This document shows, in pieces, positions 49,052 through 58,908 of a DNA stretch of 64,000 nucleotides. The notes under the pieces are model-generated. The model saw nothing but the letters and a program-made list of their open reading frames with translations. It did no database searches and was not told the origin of the DNA. The stretch comes from an uncultured Clostridia bacterium (lineage in GTDB: Bacteria > Bacillota > Clostridia > Christensenellales > Borkfalkiaceae), in contig CANQET010000001.1 of NCBI GenBank assembly GCA_947595585.1, positions 1 to 64,000 of the forward strand, given 5' to 3'. Both the position numbers and the translations under genes were made by a program. Position 1 is the stretch's first letter, and every line of letters starts with the position of its first letter.

Positions 49052-49104
49052 CGGCAGACGGAAAAATCTTTCATGAGATTTGGGAGATATTTCCGCAGTT
49101 CGTC

Positions 49105-49133
49105 TTGATTTTTTCACGAAAATTTGCTATAAT
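49105..49133 (+). promoter_or_regulatory. Promoter of the NCS2 permease gene
   Basis: TTGATT (49105-49110), 17 bases, TATAAT (49128-49133). The leader is only about 18 nt, so there is no room for a purine riboswitch. Confidence 0.83.
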
Positions 49134-49157
49134 GGAAAAAAATATCAAGAAAGTATC

Positions 49158-50591
49158 ATGGAAGAGAAAAAAACCAACCGATTTTTATCCAAAGTGGACG
49201 GCTATTTCGGAATTTCCGAGAGCGGTTCTTCCTTCCGCACGGAGATCGTCGCGGGGCTGACGACGTTTATGGCGATGGTCTACGCGCTGCTCGTCGTCCC
49301 GGGGATGTACCCCGCGGATCAGGTCTCCTTCGGCGCCGTATACATCGCTACGGCGCTCGGCGCGATCGTGGGGACGATGCTCATGGCGCTCGTCGCGAAG
49401 ATGCCCCTGGCGCAGGCCTCGGGGCTTGGGGCGACGGCGTATGTGACGGGAACGCTCCTCGGGGGCAACATGGGGCTGACCTATGCGAATACGATGGTGT
49501 TCGTCTTGCTCGGCGGCGCCATCTTCGTCTTGCTTACGGCGACGGGGCTGCGCAAGCAGATCCTTGCGGGGATCCCCGATGAGATCAAGACGATCGTCCC
49601 CGTCGGCATCGGGATGTTCATCGCCTTCATCGGCTTCAAGAAAGCGGGGCTTGTGGTCTTGCATGAGGACAGCATCGGCTTCGCTTCCTTCAACGTCCTC
49701 GGCGGCGTCGACTATAGCGGTGCGATCGGGGCGGCCGTCGCCCTGTGCGGTGCGATCGCGATCGCCGTCCTCACCAAACGAAACGTGAAGGGGGGGATCC
49801 TCTGGGGGATGCTCGGCAGTGCGGCGCTCTATTATGCGCTCGTGGGGCTGGGCTGTATCTGGGACGCGGGGTGCCGTACGGTCTTTCAAAACATCGCGGA
49901 GGGCTTCGAAGATCCCTTCAAGGCGTTTGCCGCATGGGGGAAGGAATCGGCGGGGCAGGTCTTCATCAACGGGTTCGACTTCAGCGGGATCGGCGCAGGC
50001 GAGCTTGTGATGGTCATCGTGACCGCTTCGCTCTCGCTGTGCATGGTAAACATGTTCGATACGCTCGGCACCCTCTACGGCGCTTGCTCCAAGGGCGGCC
50101 TTCTCGATGAAAACGGCAACCCCATCCGCGTAAATCGCTGCATGCTCTCGGATTCCATCGCCTCGTGCGCGGGAGCGGTGTTCGGGGCGACGACGGTGAC
50201 GACGTACGTCGAGTCCTCTTCGGGCGTTGCGGCGGGCGGCAAAACGGGATTTTCCTCCCTCATTACGGGAATTTGCTTTATCGTCGCGATGTTTTTGAGC
50301 CCGATCGCACGGCTCGTGCCCGATGCCGCGACCTCTGCGGCGCTCATCTGGGTGGGCGTCCTCATGATGAGTGCGGTGAAGGATATCGAATGGTCGGATC
50401 CCGCCGCGGCGCTGCCCGCCTTCCTCACGATCACGGTGATGGCCTTCGGGTACTCGATCTCCTTCGGCATGGGGGTGGGGATCATCTCGTGTGTGCTCGT
50501 GAAGCTCTTCACGGGCAAAGTACGGGAGATCTCCGTCGTCACGTGGGTGATCGCGGCGCTCTTCCTCGCGATGTTCCTCCTCACAAACTAA
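49158..50591 (+). CDS. NCS2-family purine permease (AzgA/PbuG type)
   Basis: 477-residue membrane transporter, probably for guanine, hypoxanthine or adenine by proton symport. Signatures: FRTEIVAGLTTFMAMVYALL, MPLAQASGLGATAYVTGTLL, SLCMVNMFDTLGTLYGACSK and the later TTYVESSSGVAAGGKTGFSS. About 12-14 hydrophobic segments. The start is set at 49158 (MEEKKTNRFLSKVDGYFGI), the usual AzgA N-terminus; the track's upstream part overlaps the promoter. The Shine-Dalgarno sequence is weak (AAGAAAG). Confidence 0.92.
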   Translation: MEEKKTNRFLSKVDGYFGISESGSSFRTEIVAGLTTFMAMVYALLVVPGMYPADQVSFGAVYIATALGAIVGTMLMALVAKMPLAQASGLGATAYVTGTLLGGNMGLTYANTMVFVLLGGAIFVLLTATGLRKQILAGIPDEIKTIVPVGIGMFIAFIGFKKAGLVVLHEDSIGFASFNVLGGVDYSGAIGAAVALCGAIAIAVLTKRNVKGGILWGMLGSAALYYALVGLGCIWDAGCRTVFQNIAEGFEDPFKAFAAWGKESAGQVFINGFDFSGIGAGELVMVIVTASLSLCMVNMFDTLGTLYGACSKGGLLDENGNPIRVNRCMLSDSIASCAGAVFGATTVTTYVESSSGVAAGGKTGFSSLITGICFIVAMFLSPIARLVPDAATSAALIWVGVLMMSAVKDIEWSDPAAALPAFLTITVMAFGYSISFGMGVGIISCVLVKLFTGKVREISVVTWVIAALFLAMFLLTN

Positions 50592-50634
50592 AAAAACGAT
50601 ATAGGCCCCCCGCCTTTTATACGATGAGGATAGC

Positions 50635-53235
50635 ATGATCGAAGTCAAAGAACTCACAAAGATCTATAAGAGCCGCAAGAGCGGCAACTGCACGGCCCTC
50701 GATCGCATCAGTTTTACACTGCCCGATAAGGGCTTTGTTTTTGTCATCGGCAAGAGTGGAAGCGGGAAGACGACCCTTCTATCTCTCCTCGGGGGATTGG
50801 ATACCATCACCTCGGGCGAGATCGTCGAAAACGGCAGGCATATCGAGAAATTCGGCCTCAAGGAGCAGGTCTACTACCGCAATTCGACGATCGGCTTCAT
50901 CTTTCAGGACTTCCACCTCATCGACGACCTCACGATCTATGAGAACATCATGCTCGCCCTCGAGCTCAAGGGGGAGGCGGACCGCGAAAAGGTACTTCGG
51001 GCGCTTTCCGATACCGATCTCGCGGAGTTTGAAAACCGCTATCCCAAGGAGCTCTCGGGGGGACAGAAGCAGAGGGTGGCGATCGCGCGTGCCCTCGTAA
51101 AACAGCCCTCCGTCATCCTCGCCGATGAGCCTACGGGCAATCTCGACAGCAAGACGACGGCGCAGATCTTGGACCTTCTGAAGCAGCTCTCCGAAGAGAA
51201 GCTCGTCGTCATCGTGTCGCATAATTTGCGCGACGCGGAGCACTATGCGGATGAGATCATTGAACTTTCCGACGGCAAAATACTTCAGCATCTGAAGCGG
51301 AACGAGGCCTTCGACGCACACCTCAGAGTGGAGGGGGAAACCCTCGTCATCCCGGGTGGGGAGACCTTCGGCGAGGAAGAGGTGCAGGCCGCCTCCGCCG
51401 CAATGGAGCGGGGGACGGTGCGAAAGCTCCGCTACGAGGCCGATCGGTTCCTTCCTTGCGATGAGCATACGGCGGAAGATGCGGTGCTGCTGCTCGAAAA
51501 GAAACACATAGGCCCCCGTGCTTTGATGAAGACGGCGGCAAAATTCACGCGGCGGGGCCGGATCCGCACGGCGATCTATGCCGTCATCTTTGCGGCGATC
51601 ATGGTCGTCTTGAACCTCGCCCAGCTCATCATGAACTTCAACGGCGGCGAAGTGCTCGCAAGCGAAATGCAAAAGCGGGGGCTGCAGTGCAGTTCGTTCC
51701 TCAAAAATGAGAATCCTTCCTACGACGTCATCGATGCGACCCGCCTTGTCGACGTTGCGGCGGGGGACCTGCAGAAGTTTTTTGATGCGGGGTATGAAGG
51801 CAAGGCCTATCCGCTCGTCAACTATTCGTTTTTGAATACGTCGAGCAATGTCGACGTAAGGCAGATGCGTCTGACGTTGAAGGATGACCCGTATGCGTTT
51901 TCGGGCACCGCGGGCCTTCTCATCACCGAGGAGAGCTATCTCGAAAAGCAGTTCGGGGAACTCAAATTCACAGCGCGCTCCGAAGATCCCAAAGACTACG
52001 GCGTATACCTCACCGATTTCTTCGCCGACGCCTATATCGCAGGGCATCCGCAGTATTCTTATGAAACGCTCCTCGGGCCGACGCAGCAGTTTACGGGCTA
52101 TGTATACGGCTACATCAACGGCATTATCGATACAAATTATCGCAAGCGTTACGAAGATCTTCTCGCAAAACTGACTGATCCCGCACTCTCCAAAACCGAG
52201 CGCCGCAGCCTTGCCGAATGCGACGAAGGCCTCGCGTTTGCCGATGAAATTTACCAATATCTTGCGATCGCCTATACATTCGATGAGGATTTCATCGAGA
52301 AGTCTGCAAGCGCAGGCATCCGTCAATTCGTGAGCTCGGGCATCTCGACCTTCACCTGGCGCGGGAAAGAATACGAATATGCGGATTCTTGGTTTACTTG
52401 TGCGGCGCTTAGGAACAGCGTCCCGCTTGGGGAGAACGAGGTCGTGATGAGCTACGAGGTCTACAACGAGATCTTCGATACCTCGTATACTTCGCAAAAT
52501 GCGGATACGTTCACGCCGCATGAGGTGAAGTTTGCCTACTATCTTCCCTGCGATCGAAACAAGACGCAGAAGAAGTACGAGGCGACGCTCAAGATCATCG
52601 GGCTCAACAACGGGACCACCCGCGTGAATGTGGCCGACAACATCTTGCGCGCGCTGCAGAGGATCGAGGGGTACACCTGCGGCTATTATTTCGAAACGGA
52701 GGGGGATGTATCACTTCTTTTCAACACGGCAGACGAGCTCGGCTACATCCCCAATTCCTCGATCGCTGGGTCGATCGCGACGATGACGAAGGCGGTGAGG
52801 GTGTTCAGCGATTTCTTCGTCCTCATCTTCATCGTGCTTTGCGCGGCGCTACTGCTTCTCATGGTACAATTCGAGGTGAAGAGCATCAAGGATCGCATGA
52901 AGGAGATCGGCATCATGAAGGCGCTCGGGGCACGAAATTCCGACCTCATGTGTATATTTGGCTTACAGATCGTCCTCGCGGGACTTGCGATGCTCGTGCT
53001 CTACATTGCGGGGTCCTTCGTCTTTATCGGGCTTGCGAATCGCATTCTGGTGCTTTCGCTGAATGAACTTGCGCGCAGTACGATGGTCATGGACCTTTCT
53101 TTCCTCATCGTGAAGTGGAGCTATATTTTGTGGGACTGCCTGCTCGCGCTCGGCATCCTCCTCGTCTCCTTCCTCGCGCCCATGCTGCGCCTGAGGTCCA
53201 TCAAGCCCACCAACGTCATCAAGGCAAAGGAATAA
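50635..53235 (+). CDS. ABC transporter with fused ATPase and FtsX-like permease
   Basis: 866 residues. The N-terminal ATPase of the MacB/LolD type: [20 protein letters not shown] (Walker A), [20 protein letters not shown] (signature), [15 protein letters not shown] (Walker B). Then TM1 near residue 310 ([20 protein letters not shown]), a large extracytoplasmic domain of about 380 residues, and three membrane helices in the FtsX domain ([36 protein letters not shown]). Likely a half-size exporter or mechanotransmission protein that dimerises; substrate unknown. It follows the permease by 43 bases, perhaps co-transcribed. Confidence 0.9.
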   Translation: MIEVKELTKIYKSRKSGNCTALDRISFTLPDKGFVFVIGKSGSGKTTLLSLLGGLDTITSGEIVENGRHIEKFGLKEQVYYRNSTIGFIFQDFHLIDDLTIYENIMLALELKGEADREKVLRALSDTDLAEFENRYPKELSGGQKQRVAIARALVKQPSVILADEPTGNLDSKTTAQILDLLKQLSEEKLVVIVSHNLRDAEHYADEIIELSDGKILQHLKRNEAFDAHLRVEGETLVIPGGETFGEEEVQAASAAMERGTVRKLRYEADRFLPCDEHTAEDAVLLLEKKHIGPRALMKTAAKFTRRGRIRTAIYAVIFAAIMVVLNLAQLIMNFNGGEVLASEMQKRGLQCSSFLKNENPSYDVIDATRLVDVAAGDLQKFFDAGYEGKAYPLVNYSFLNTSSNVDVRQMRLTLKDDPYAFSGTAGLLITEESYLEKQFGELKFTARSEDPKDYGVYLTDFFADAYIAGHPQYSYETLLGPTQQFTGYVYGYINGIIDTNYRKRYEDLLAKLTDPALSKTERRSLAECDEGLAFADEIYQYLAIAYTFDEDFIEKSASAGIRQFVSSGISTFTWRGKEYEYADSWFTCAALRNSVPLGENEVVMSYEVYNEIFDTSYTSQNADTFTPHEVKFAYYLPCDRNKTQKKYEATLKIIGLNNGTTRVNVADNILRALQRIEGYTCGYYFETEGDVSLLFNTADELGYIPNSSIAGSIATMTKAVRVFSDFFVLIFIVLCAALLLLMVQFEVKSIKDRMKEIGIMKALGARNSDLMCIFGLQIVLAGLAMLVLYIAGSFVFIGLANRILVLSLNELARSTMVMDLSFLIVKWSYILWDCLLALGILLVSFLAPMLRLRSIKPTNVIKAKE

Positions 53236-53307
53236 AGCATACAGGGGTAGCCCTTATGCGACGAAAGGACGTGGGGCGACGGGACGGACTGCGTAGGGGC
53301 ACATCAG

Positions 53308-53379
53308 TACGTCATTCCGACGACCGTAGGGAGGAGGAATCTCAAGGACGAGATTTCTCACTACGTTCGAAATGACGTA
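53308..53379 (+). repeat. Repeat B copy 3
   Basis: TACGTCATTCCGACGACCGT to TTCGAAATGACGTA, inner arms GAATCTC AAGGAC GAGATTTCTC. Confidence 0.78.
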
Positions 53380-53405
53380 ATGGGCGAGGGCGCAAATCAT
53401 GTGCG

Positions 53406-53517
53406 CCCCTCGGCTCCCCTTGCAGGGGAGCTGTCGCGGCGTAAGACGCGGCTGAGGGGTTTTTGAAACCCTATCCCCTGCTACGCAGGTACTTCCCCTA
53501 AAAGGGGAAGCAAGCGG
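53406..53517 (+). repeat. Repeat C copy 3
   Basis: CGGCTCCCCTTGCAGGGGAG to CTTCCCCTAAAAGGGGAAG, nearly the same as copy 1. Confidence 0.75.
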
Positions 53518-53541
53518 ATGGACTTCGTAGGGGCACATCAG

Positions 53542-53613
53542 TACGTCATTCCGACGACCGTAGGGAGGAGGAATCTCGACTTTGAGATTTCTCACTAACG
53601 TTCAAAATGACGT
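53542..53613 (+). repeat. Repeat B copy 4
   Basis: Same unit with inner loop GACTTT and a one-base change in the right arm (TTCAAAATGACGT). Confidence 0.75.
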
Positions 53614-53908
53614 GCGCCATGCATGGGCTTTTCTGCCGCCCCACCCCCTTAATCCCCCTCCCACGGAGGGGGTAGTGGACTGCGTAGGGGCACATCTTGT
53701 GCAACACCCCCCTCCATTGGAGGGGGTAGGGGGGTGGGCAGATGACCGATGGGGGTAGGGCTTTCGGACTTCGTATCTTCCCCGTCGTGCATCATGCAAA
53801 AAGCCCCGGGGGGGCTCGGGGCAAAGGGCGTAAAGATGAAAACAAGGGCGCAAAACGGGCAATAAAATTGCAGGGGTAGGCCGAAAACGAGGGGGCCTAC
53901 CTACTTTT

Positions 53909-55567
53909 TTACACGTTGAAGCAGCTTCCGCCGATGAATTCGCGGATCAGCGAATTGCAGGGGATGATCGCATCGTTATCGATGAGACGGAAGTATTTCA
54001 GCGTCTTGATGAGGCGGTTGGCGACGAGGTACTGCGGGTCCGAGGCCTCGATCTTCGAAAGGGCCTCCATGGCCTGTTTTTTGAGCACGCAAAGCTCATA
54101 GCCGAGGCTGGAATCGAACACGTAGTCGGCGGTCTCTTGATGGGGATAGATCCAGCGGAATTCCCCGTTTCGTACCGATTGCCACATGTCGATGGTCGAA
54201 GCGGCGGGGCAGTTGCGGAATTTCATATCCCGCACGATACGGCGGATGAGCCGCGTATTCGTGATGGAGAGCGGGGTATGGTTATCGATGCTCATCTGGG
54301 TATGCGGCGCGATATAGATCTTGAATTTGCGGTGCTTGGGGATGGAATGGGTGAGTTTTTCGTTGAGCGCATGGATGCCTTCGATGATGACGGGCACATT
54401 CTCCCCGAGGCGGATGGTCTTGCCCGCTTCCCGCCGATCGAGTTTGAAGTTGAAGCGGGGGAGGGTGACTTCTTCGCCGTTGATGAGGTCGTAGAGGTCC
54501 TTATTGAATTGGTCGATATCGAGGCAGGCGATGTGCTCGAGGTCCAGAAGCTCACGGGGCTTGCCCTGCAGTTTGCAGATCGTATCCTTTTCGAAGTAGT
54601 AGTCGTCGAGGGAGATCGTCACGGGGTCGATGCCGCGGGAGAGGAGCTCGATGCGAAGACGGGTGCAGAACGTCGTCTTCCCGCTCGAGCTGGGGCCTGC
54701 GATCGCGATGAGACGCACTTCGTCGAGATGCTTTTCGATGATATCCCCGAGCTCGGCGAGTTGGCGGCTGTGCTGGGCCTCGCACATCTGCACGAATTCG
54801 AGCGTCTTGCCCTCATCGATCTTGCGGTTGATATCGCAGACGGTCTGGATGCCCGTCTTGATCGCACGGTCGTAGGAGCGTTGGAGCGTCCTGCAATAGG
54901 TGGCCTCCTCCTCGAAATCGGGGATCGCCGCTTCGAGGTCGTGGCGGGGGTATTGGATGATGATGCCCGGGCTGTAGGGGGTGATGGTGTAGTTGCGGAT
55001 GCAGCCCGTCGAGGGGACCATATAGCTGTAGAGATAGTTGTAGTATTCCCCGCACTTATAGAGATGCACGGTGTTCTCGGGGCGATACTTCAAGATCTCG
55101 ATCTTGTCGTCGAGGTGGAACTTCTGATAGATCTTCGTCGCCTCCTCGAGGGTGACCGTCACCCGTTCGATGGGGAGGTCCTCTTCGATGATCCGCCCGA
55201 CTTCCGCGGTGATCGCGGCGACCGCACGCGACATGTTGAAGTTCTTCGTGAGCGCCTGGCAGGAGATCGAGCGGGAGATGTTGTAAGAAAAGCGGATGGG
55301 GATCTCGGGATAGATGCGGTAGAAGGCCATCGCGACGATATAGCTCAGGCTTGCGCGGTACGCCCTGCCCGCCTCGGCATTGTTGAGGCCGAGGAGCTCG
55401 ATCTGCATGCCGTCGTTCTTGGCAGAAAGGCGGTAGTTGAGTTCCTTGACCTGTGCGCCCACGCGGCACACGACGAAATTTTTGCGTTCTTTTTTCTCTA
55501 AAAGTTCGATGACGCGCGTTCCCTCTTCGACTTCGCGCACGCCGTTGTTGAATTCGACACGGATCAT
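53909..55567 (-). CDS. TGS/ThrRS-like domain fused to uridine kinase
   Basis: 552 residues. The N-terminus is a TGS-like domain (MIRVEFNNGVREVEEGTRVI) and a threonyl-tRNA synthetase-type second domain (MAFYRIYPEIPIRFSYNIS). The C-terminal half is a uridine kinase-like P-loop kinase: IAIAGPSSSGKTTFCTRLRI, VTISLDDYYFEKD and VPVIIEGIHALNEKL. This fused nucleoside kinase is widespread in Clostridia; its in vivo substrate is not settled. The start at 55567 has GGGAAGGG upstream; the track's extension of 83 residues runs through AT-rich leader. Confidence 0.9.
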   Translation of the reverse strand: MIRVEFNNGVREVEEGTRVIELLEKKERKNFVVCRVGAQVKELNYRLSAKNDGMQIELLGLNNAEAGRAYRASLSYIVAMAFYRIYPEIPIRFSYNISRSISCQALTKNFNMSRAVAAITAEVGRIIEEDLPIERVTVTLEEATKIYQKFHLDDKIEILKYRPENTVHLYKCGEYYNYLYSYMVPSTGCIRNYTITPYSPGIIIQYPRHDLEAAIPDFEEEATYCRTLQRSYDRAIKTGIQTVCDINRKIDEGKTLEFVQMCEAQHSRQLAELGDIIEKHLDEVRLIAIAGPSSSGKTTFCTRLRIELLSRGIDPVTISLDDYYFEKDTICKLQGKPRELLDLEHIACLDIDQFNKDLYDLINGEEVTLPRFNFKLDRREAGKTIRLGENVPVIIEGIHALNEKLTHSIPKHRKFKIYIAPHTQMSIDNHTPLSITNTRLIRRIVRDMKFRNCPAASTIDMWQSVRNGEFRWIYPHQETADYVFDSSLGYELCVLKKQAMEALSKIEASDPQYLVANRLIKTLKYFRLIDNDAIIPCNSLIREFIGGSCFNV

Positions 55568-55726
55568 GATTTTCCCTTCCCTTGTATACGATTTTCCCGC
55601 GGTGGGGAACGTTTGGTGTTCCATTATACTACAAACCAAAATTTTTTGCAATGGGTTTTTGATAACTTTATCCGTTTTTTGCGAATTTTTATCAGGCAAA
55701 AGGGGGAGGCATTTTTGATTTTCATC

Positions 55727-55755
55727 TTGACAACGGCCCTTCTCGGGACTATAAT
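55727..55755 (+). promoter_or_regulatory. Consensus promoter of the tnaA operon
   Basis: TTGACA (55727-55732), 17 bases, TATAAT (55750-55755). The leader is about 45 nt with AAGGAG before tnaA, too short for the E. coli tnaC mechanism. Confidence 0.92.
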
Positions 55756-55805
55756 GGATATGAAGAAGGGGAGGTATGGCCTTCCCGCTATATAAGGAGA
55801 CTTTT

Positions 55806-57182
55806 ATGAAACGCATCTACTTTCCCGAGCCATTCCGCATCAAGAGCGTCGAGCCGCTCCGCATGCTCACAAATAAGGAGCGAGAACAGAAGATTGCCGA
55901 AGCGGGGTACAACGTATTCCGCCTTGCCGCGAGCGACGTCTACATCGATCTTCTCACCGATAGCGGAACGGGCGCGATGAGCTCGGCACAGTGGGCAGGG
56001 GTGATGCTCGGCGACGAATCGTATGCGGGCGCCGATTGCTACTACAAGGTGCAGGAGGCGGCACAGCGGATCTTCGGATTGCCCTATATCCAACTCGTCC
56101 ACCAAGGACGGGCGGCGGAAAAGGTGCTGCTTCCTATTCTTTTGCAAGGAAAAAAATATGCAATTGCGAACATGCACTTCGATACGACGCGCGCCCATGT
56201 CGAGATCGCGGGGGCAAGGGCCATCGACTGCGTCGTGCCCGAGGCGCTCGATACGACGTCGTATTACGACTTCAAGGGGAATATGGACTGCGCCCGTCTC
56301 GAGGAATACATCCATAAGCTCGGGGCGGAGAACATCGGCGTCGTCATCATGACGATCACCAACAATTCCGCGGGCGGGCAGCCCGTTTCGGTGGCGAACA
56401 TCCGCGAGACGGCGGCGATCGCCCATAAGCATGGGATCCCGTTCATGATCGACGCCGCACGCTATGCCGAGAACAGCTACTTCGTGCAGCAGCGCGAGGA
56501 AGAATTCAAAGGAAAGTCCATCGCCGAGATCGTGAAGGCCTCCTTCGACTGTTGCGACGTCTTCACCATGAGCGCCAAGAAGGATGCCATCGTCAACATG
56601 GGCGGCCTCATCGGCTGCCGCGACAAGGCGATCTTCGAACTTATAAAGCAGCGCACGATCTCCTTCGAGGGCTTCATTACCTACGGCGGGATGTCCGGGC
56701 GGGATATCGAAGCCTTGGCGAGGGGGCTCGACGAGGGCATCGACGAGAACTATCTCAAGTACCGCATCGGGCAGATGCAATACCTCGCCGCGCGGCTCGA
56801 AGAGGGGGGCATCCCCTTCCAGACGCCCGTGGGCGGGCATGCCGTCTTTGTCGACGCCAAGAAACTCCTTCCCCATATCCCGTATTACGAATTCCCCGCA
56901 CAGGCGCTTGCGATCGAACTCTATCGCGAGGCGGGCATCCGTGCCTGCGATATCGGCTCCTACATGCTCGGCAACGACCCCGATACGGGCAAACAGCTCG
57001 AGGCGGAGTTCGAGTTCACCCGCCTTGCCATTCCGCGGAGGGTCTACACGCAATCGCATCTCGACGTCATCGCCGATGCCCTTCTGAACATCAAGGAGCG
57101 TGCCGCGGAGATCAAGGGCTTCAAGATCGTGGAAGAACCGCCCATCTTGCGCCACTTTACGGCCAAACTCATGCCGCTTTGA
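55806..57182 (+). CDS. tnaA: Tryptophanase
   Basis: 458-residue PLP enzyme splitting tryptophan to indole, pyruvate and ammonia; it can also act on cysteine and serine. The N-terminal [53 protein letters not shown], the PLP lysine in [17 protein letters not shown], and [14 protein letters not shown] all follow tryptophanase. The position of tyrosine phenol-lyase Arg381 (RSMERG) reads RACDIG here, favouring tryptophanase over TPL. An 11-codon ORF in the leader has no Trp codon. It forms an operon with the cysteine desulfidase gene 12 bases downstream. Confidence 0.9.
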   Translation: MKRIYFPEPFRIKSVEPLRMLTNKEREQKIAEAGYNVFRLAASDVYIDLLTDSGTGAMSSAQWAGVMLGDESYAGADCYYKVQEAAQRIFGLPYIQLVHQGRAAEKVLLPILLQGKKYAIANMHFDTTRAHVEIAGARAIDCVVPEALDTTSYYDFKGNMDCARLEEYIHKLGAENIGVVIMTITNNSAGGQPVSVANIRETAAIAHKHGIPFMIDAARYAENSYFVQQREEEFKGKSIAEIVKASFDCCDVFTMSAKKDAIVNMGGLIGCRDKAIFELIKQRTISFEGFITYGGMSGRDIEALARGLDEGIDENYLKYRIGQMQYLAARLEEGGIPFQTPVGGHAVFVDAKKLLPHIPYYEFPAQALAIELYREAGIRACDIGSYMLGNDPDTGKQLEAEFEFTRLAIPRRVYTQSHLDVIADALLNIKERAAEIKGFKIVEEPPILRHFTAKLMPL

Positions 57183-57194
57183 GAGGGGGATGTT

Positions 57195-58469
57195 ATGGAT
57201 GAACAGCTGATGAAGGCATATTGCGACCTGCTCGCCGCCGAGCTCGTCCCCGCGACGGGCTGTACCGAACCCATCGCCGTCGCCTATGCCGCGGCCCTTG
57301 CGAAGAAGACCCTCGGAACGCTTCCCGAGCGCGTCGAGATCTCCGTAAGCGGCAATATCTTGAAGAATGTGAAGAGCGTGATCGTGCCCAACACGGGCGG
57401 CCTCAGGGGCGTCGCGGCGGCGGCTGCGGCGGGCATCGTCGCGGGGCACGCCGAAAAGAAGCTCGAAGTGCTCGCGCACGTCACCCCGAAGAAGTATGCG
57501 GCCATCGCCGAATATCTCGAAAAGACGCCGATCACCGTCGAAAAATCGACCTCAGGTTGTGTTTTTGATATCGGCATCCGCGTCTTTGCGGGTACGGAGA
57601 GCGCCTTTGTCCGCATCGAAGGGCGGCATACCAACGTCGTCCGCATCGAACGCAACGGTGAGAAGACTTCCCGCGGCAGAAGTTACCACGATAAGGAGCA
57701 CATTCCCGAGCTCACGATCGATCAGATCCTCGAATTTTGCACACAGGTCCCCCCCGAAACGCTGGAAAATACGGTCGGCCGCCAGATTGAAGTCAACCGC
57801 GCCATCTGCGAAGAGGGGCTCAAAAACGCCTATGGGGCACGCGTCGGGAAGATCCTCCTCGCCGCCTACGGAGAGGGAGTGATGAACCGCGCCAAGGCGA
57901 TCTCCGCCGCGGGATCGGATGCCCGCATGAACGGCTGCGATCTTCCAGTCATCATCATTTCGGGAAGCGGGAACCAGGGCATCACGGCGTGTATGCCCGT
58001 CGTCGTATATGCAGAAGAGATGGAGGTCCCCCGCGAACGGCTCCTGCGCGCGGTCGCGCTCTCCGACCTCGTCACCATCCACCTGAAGGCGGGCGTCGGC
58101 AGGCTCTCCGCCTATTGCGGGGCGGTGTGTGCGGGCGTCGGCGCCGGGGCGGGCGTGTGTTACCTCTTCGGGGGCGACTTCGAGAAGATCGCGAGCACCG
58201 TCGCCAACGGGCTTGCCATCGCCTCGGGCATCGTGTGCGACGGCGCAAAATCGAGCTGTGCCGCCAAGATCGCCGCGGCCGTCGATGCCGGGCTCTTCGG
58301 TTTTGAGATGGAGCGGCGGGGAAGCTGTTTCGCGGGCGGCGAAGGCATCCTCGAGAAGGGCGTCGAGCGCACGATCGATAACGTCGGCTCCCTCGCCCGC
58401 AACGGCATGAAGGAGACCGACGCCGAGATCATCCGCATGATGCTCCGCAATATCAACGAAGCCGACTAA
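57195..58469 (+). CDS. cyuA: L-cysteine desulfidase / serine dehydratase alpha-like protein (UPF0597, CyuA type)
   Basis: 424-residue Fe-S dehydratase relative. LAAELVPATGCTEPIAVAYA carries the conserved Cys, SGSGNQGITACMPVVVYAEE is the family motif, and LSAYCGAVCAGVGAGAGVCY supplies further Cys for a [4Fe-4S] cluster. Related proteins degrade cysteine to H2S, pyruvate and ammonia. Co-transcription with tryptophanase suggests a sulfur/aromatic amino-acid breakdown unit. A GAGGGGG site precedes the ATG. Confidence 0.88.
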   Translation: MDEQLMKAYCDLLAAELVPATGCTEPIAVAYAAALAKKTLGTLPERVEISVSGNILKNVKSVIVPNTGGLRGVAAAAAAGIVAGHAEKKLEVLAHVTPKKYAAIAEYLEKTPITVEKSTSGCVFDIGIRVFAGTESAFVRIEGRHTNVVRIERNGEKTSRGRSYHDKEHIPELTIDQILEFCTQVPPETLENTVGRQIEVNRAICEEGLKNAYGARVGKILLAAYGEGVMNRAKAISAAGSDARMNGCDLPVIIISGSGNQGITACMPVVVYAEEMEVPRERLLRAVALSDLVTIHLKAGVGRLSAYCGAVCAGVGAGAGVCYLFGGDFEKIASTVANGLAIASGIVCDGAKSSCAAKIAAAVDAGLFGFEMERRGSCFAGGEGILEKGVERTIDNVGSLARNGMKETDAEIIRMMLRNINEAD

Positions 58470-58476
58470 AAAAATC

Positions 58477-58517
58477 ACTGCCCCGTGCCGCGTTTTCGCA
58501 ACATGGGGCAGTTTTTT
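58477..58517. terminator. Terminator between the desulfidase and xre genes
   Basis: ACTGCCCC / GGGGCAGT stem with T6 run; A-rich on the other side, so it can serve both convergent genes. Confidence 0.88.
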
Positions 58518-58534
58518 ATGCCTTTTTCTACTTT

Positions 58535-58750
58535 TCAAGTTACGTCGAAGAGTTCGTTCGGCGTGATACCATAGAGGGCGCAGAGGGCGAGTATCTGTGC
58601 ATAGTTGAGTTCGAAAACGCCTGTTTCGAAGCGGCTGTATTGCTGCTGCGTCATGAGCATCTTCGCAGCGACTTCCTTTTGTGTCAGCCCTGCATCCCGC
58701 CGCGCCAATTTCAGGTTTTGCCCGATTTTCTTTGCGATGTCCATATTCAA
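58535..58750 (-). CDS. XRE-family helix-turn-helix regulator
   Basis: 71 residues (69 from the internal ATG). A compact Cro/C1-type domain: NLKLARRDAGLTQKEVAAKM followed by LMTQQQYSRFETGVFELNYA and a short last helix; no effector domain. The codon at 58750 is TTG, with GGTGAT just upstream at a spacing matching the anti-Shine-Dalgarno sequence; ATG at 58744 is the alternative. An operator-like palindrome covers this start region, so it probably represses itself and the divergent TIR gene. Confidence 0.88.
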   Translation of the reverse strand: MNMDIAKKIGQNLKLARRDAGLTQKEVAAKMLMTQQQYSRFETGVFELNYAQILALCALYGITPNELFDVT

Positions 58751-58751
58751 A

Positions 58752-58773
58752 TTATCACCATAAAGTGATGTAA
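58752..58773 (-). promoter_or_regulatory. Operator-like palindrome 1 (xre side)
   Basis: Read on the minus strand: TTACATCACTTTATGGTGAT plus AA. Dyad core ATCAC/GTGAT. Overlaps the xre ribosome-binding region. Confidence 0.65.
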
Positions 58774-58778
58774 AATTC

Positions 58779-58807
58779 TTGACTTACATCATTTTATGAT
58801 GTATAAT
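58779..58807 (+). promoter_or_regulatory. Promoter of the TIR-domain gene
   Basis: TTGACT (58779-58784), 17 bases, TATAAT (58802-58807). The whole spacer is palindrome 2. Confidence 0.88.
58784..58806 (+). promoter_or_regulatory. Operator-like palindrome 2 (TIR side)
   Basis: TTACATCATTTTATGATGTA plus TAA, with perfect arms TACATCA/TGATGTA. Matches palindrome 1 at most positions of the first 16; centres are about 32 bp apart. Confidence 0.7.
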
Positions 58808-58908
58808 AATTGTAGCATGCCGAGTTTCGGCCATATGCGGCGAAGATACACGGCAAAACGCAGGAAATTCTGCAGATAAAAAGCAAAAAACACGACTGGA
58901 GAAATCGA

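Larger units (their letters stand above)
53236..53908. repeat. Repeat block between the ABC gene and the uridine kinase gene
   Basis: 673 gene-free bases between convergent genes. Order: repeat B (53308-53379), repeat C (53406-53517), repeat B (53542-53613), reversed A (53638-53675), A (53705-53741), then GGGCTTTCGGACTTCGTA. The phrase GTAGGGGCACATC precedes three of these units. No clear terminator is seen for either flanking gene. Confidence 0.8.

Noticed and set aside
49105-49157. Purine riboswitch upstream of the NCS2 permease
   Set aside because: The leader from the predicted start to the ATG is only about 18 nt, too short for an aptamer.
55760-55795. TnaC-like leader peptide before tnaA
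   Set aside because: The 11-codon ORF ([11 protein letters not shown]) has no Trp codon and its ATG lies at or before the predicted transcription start.
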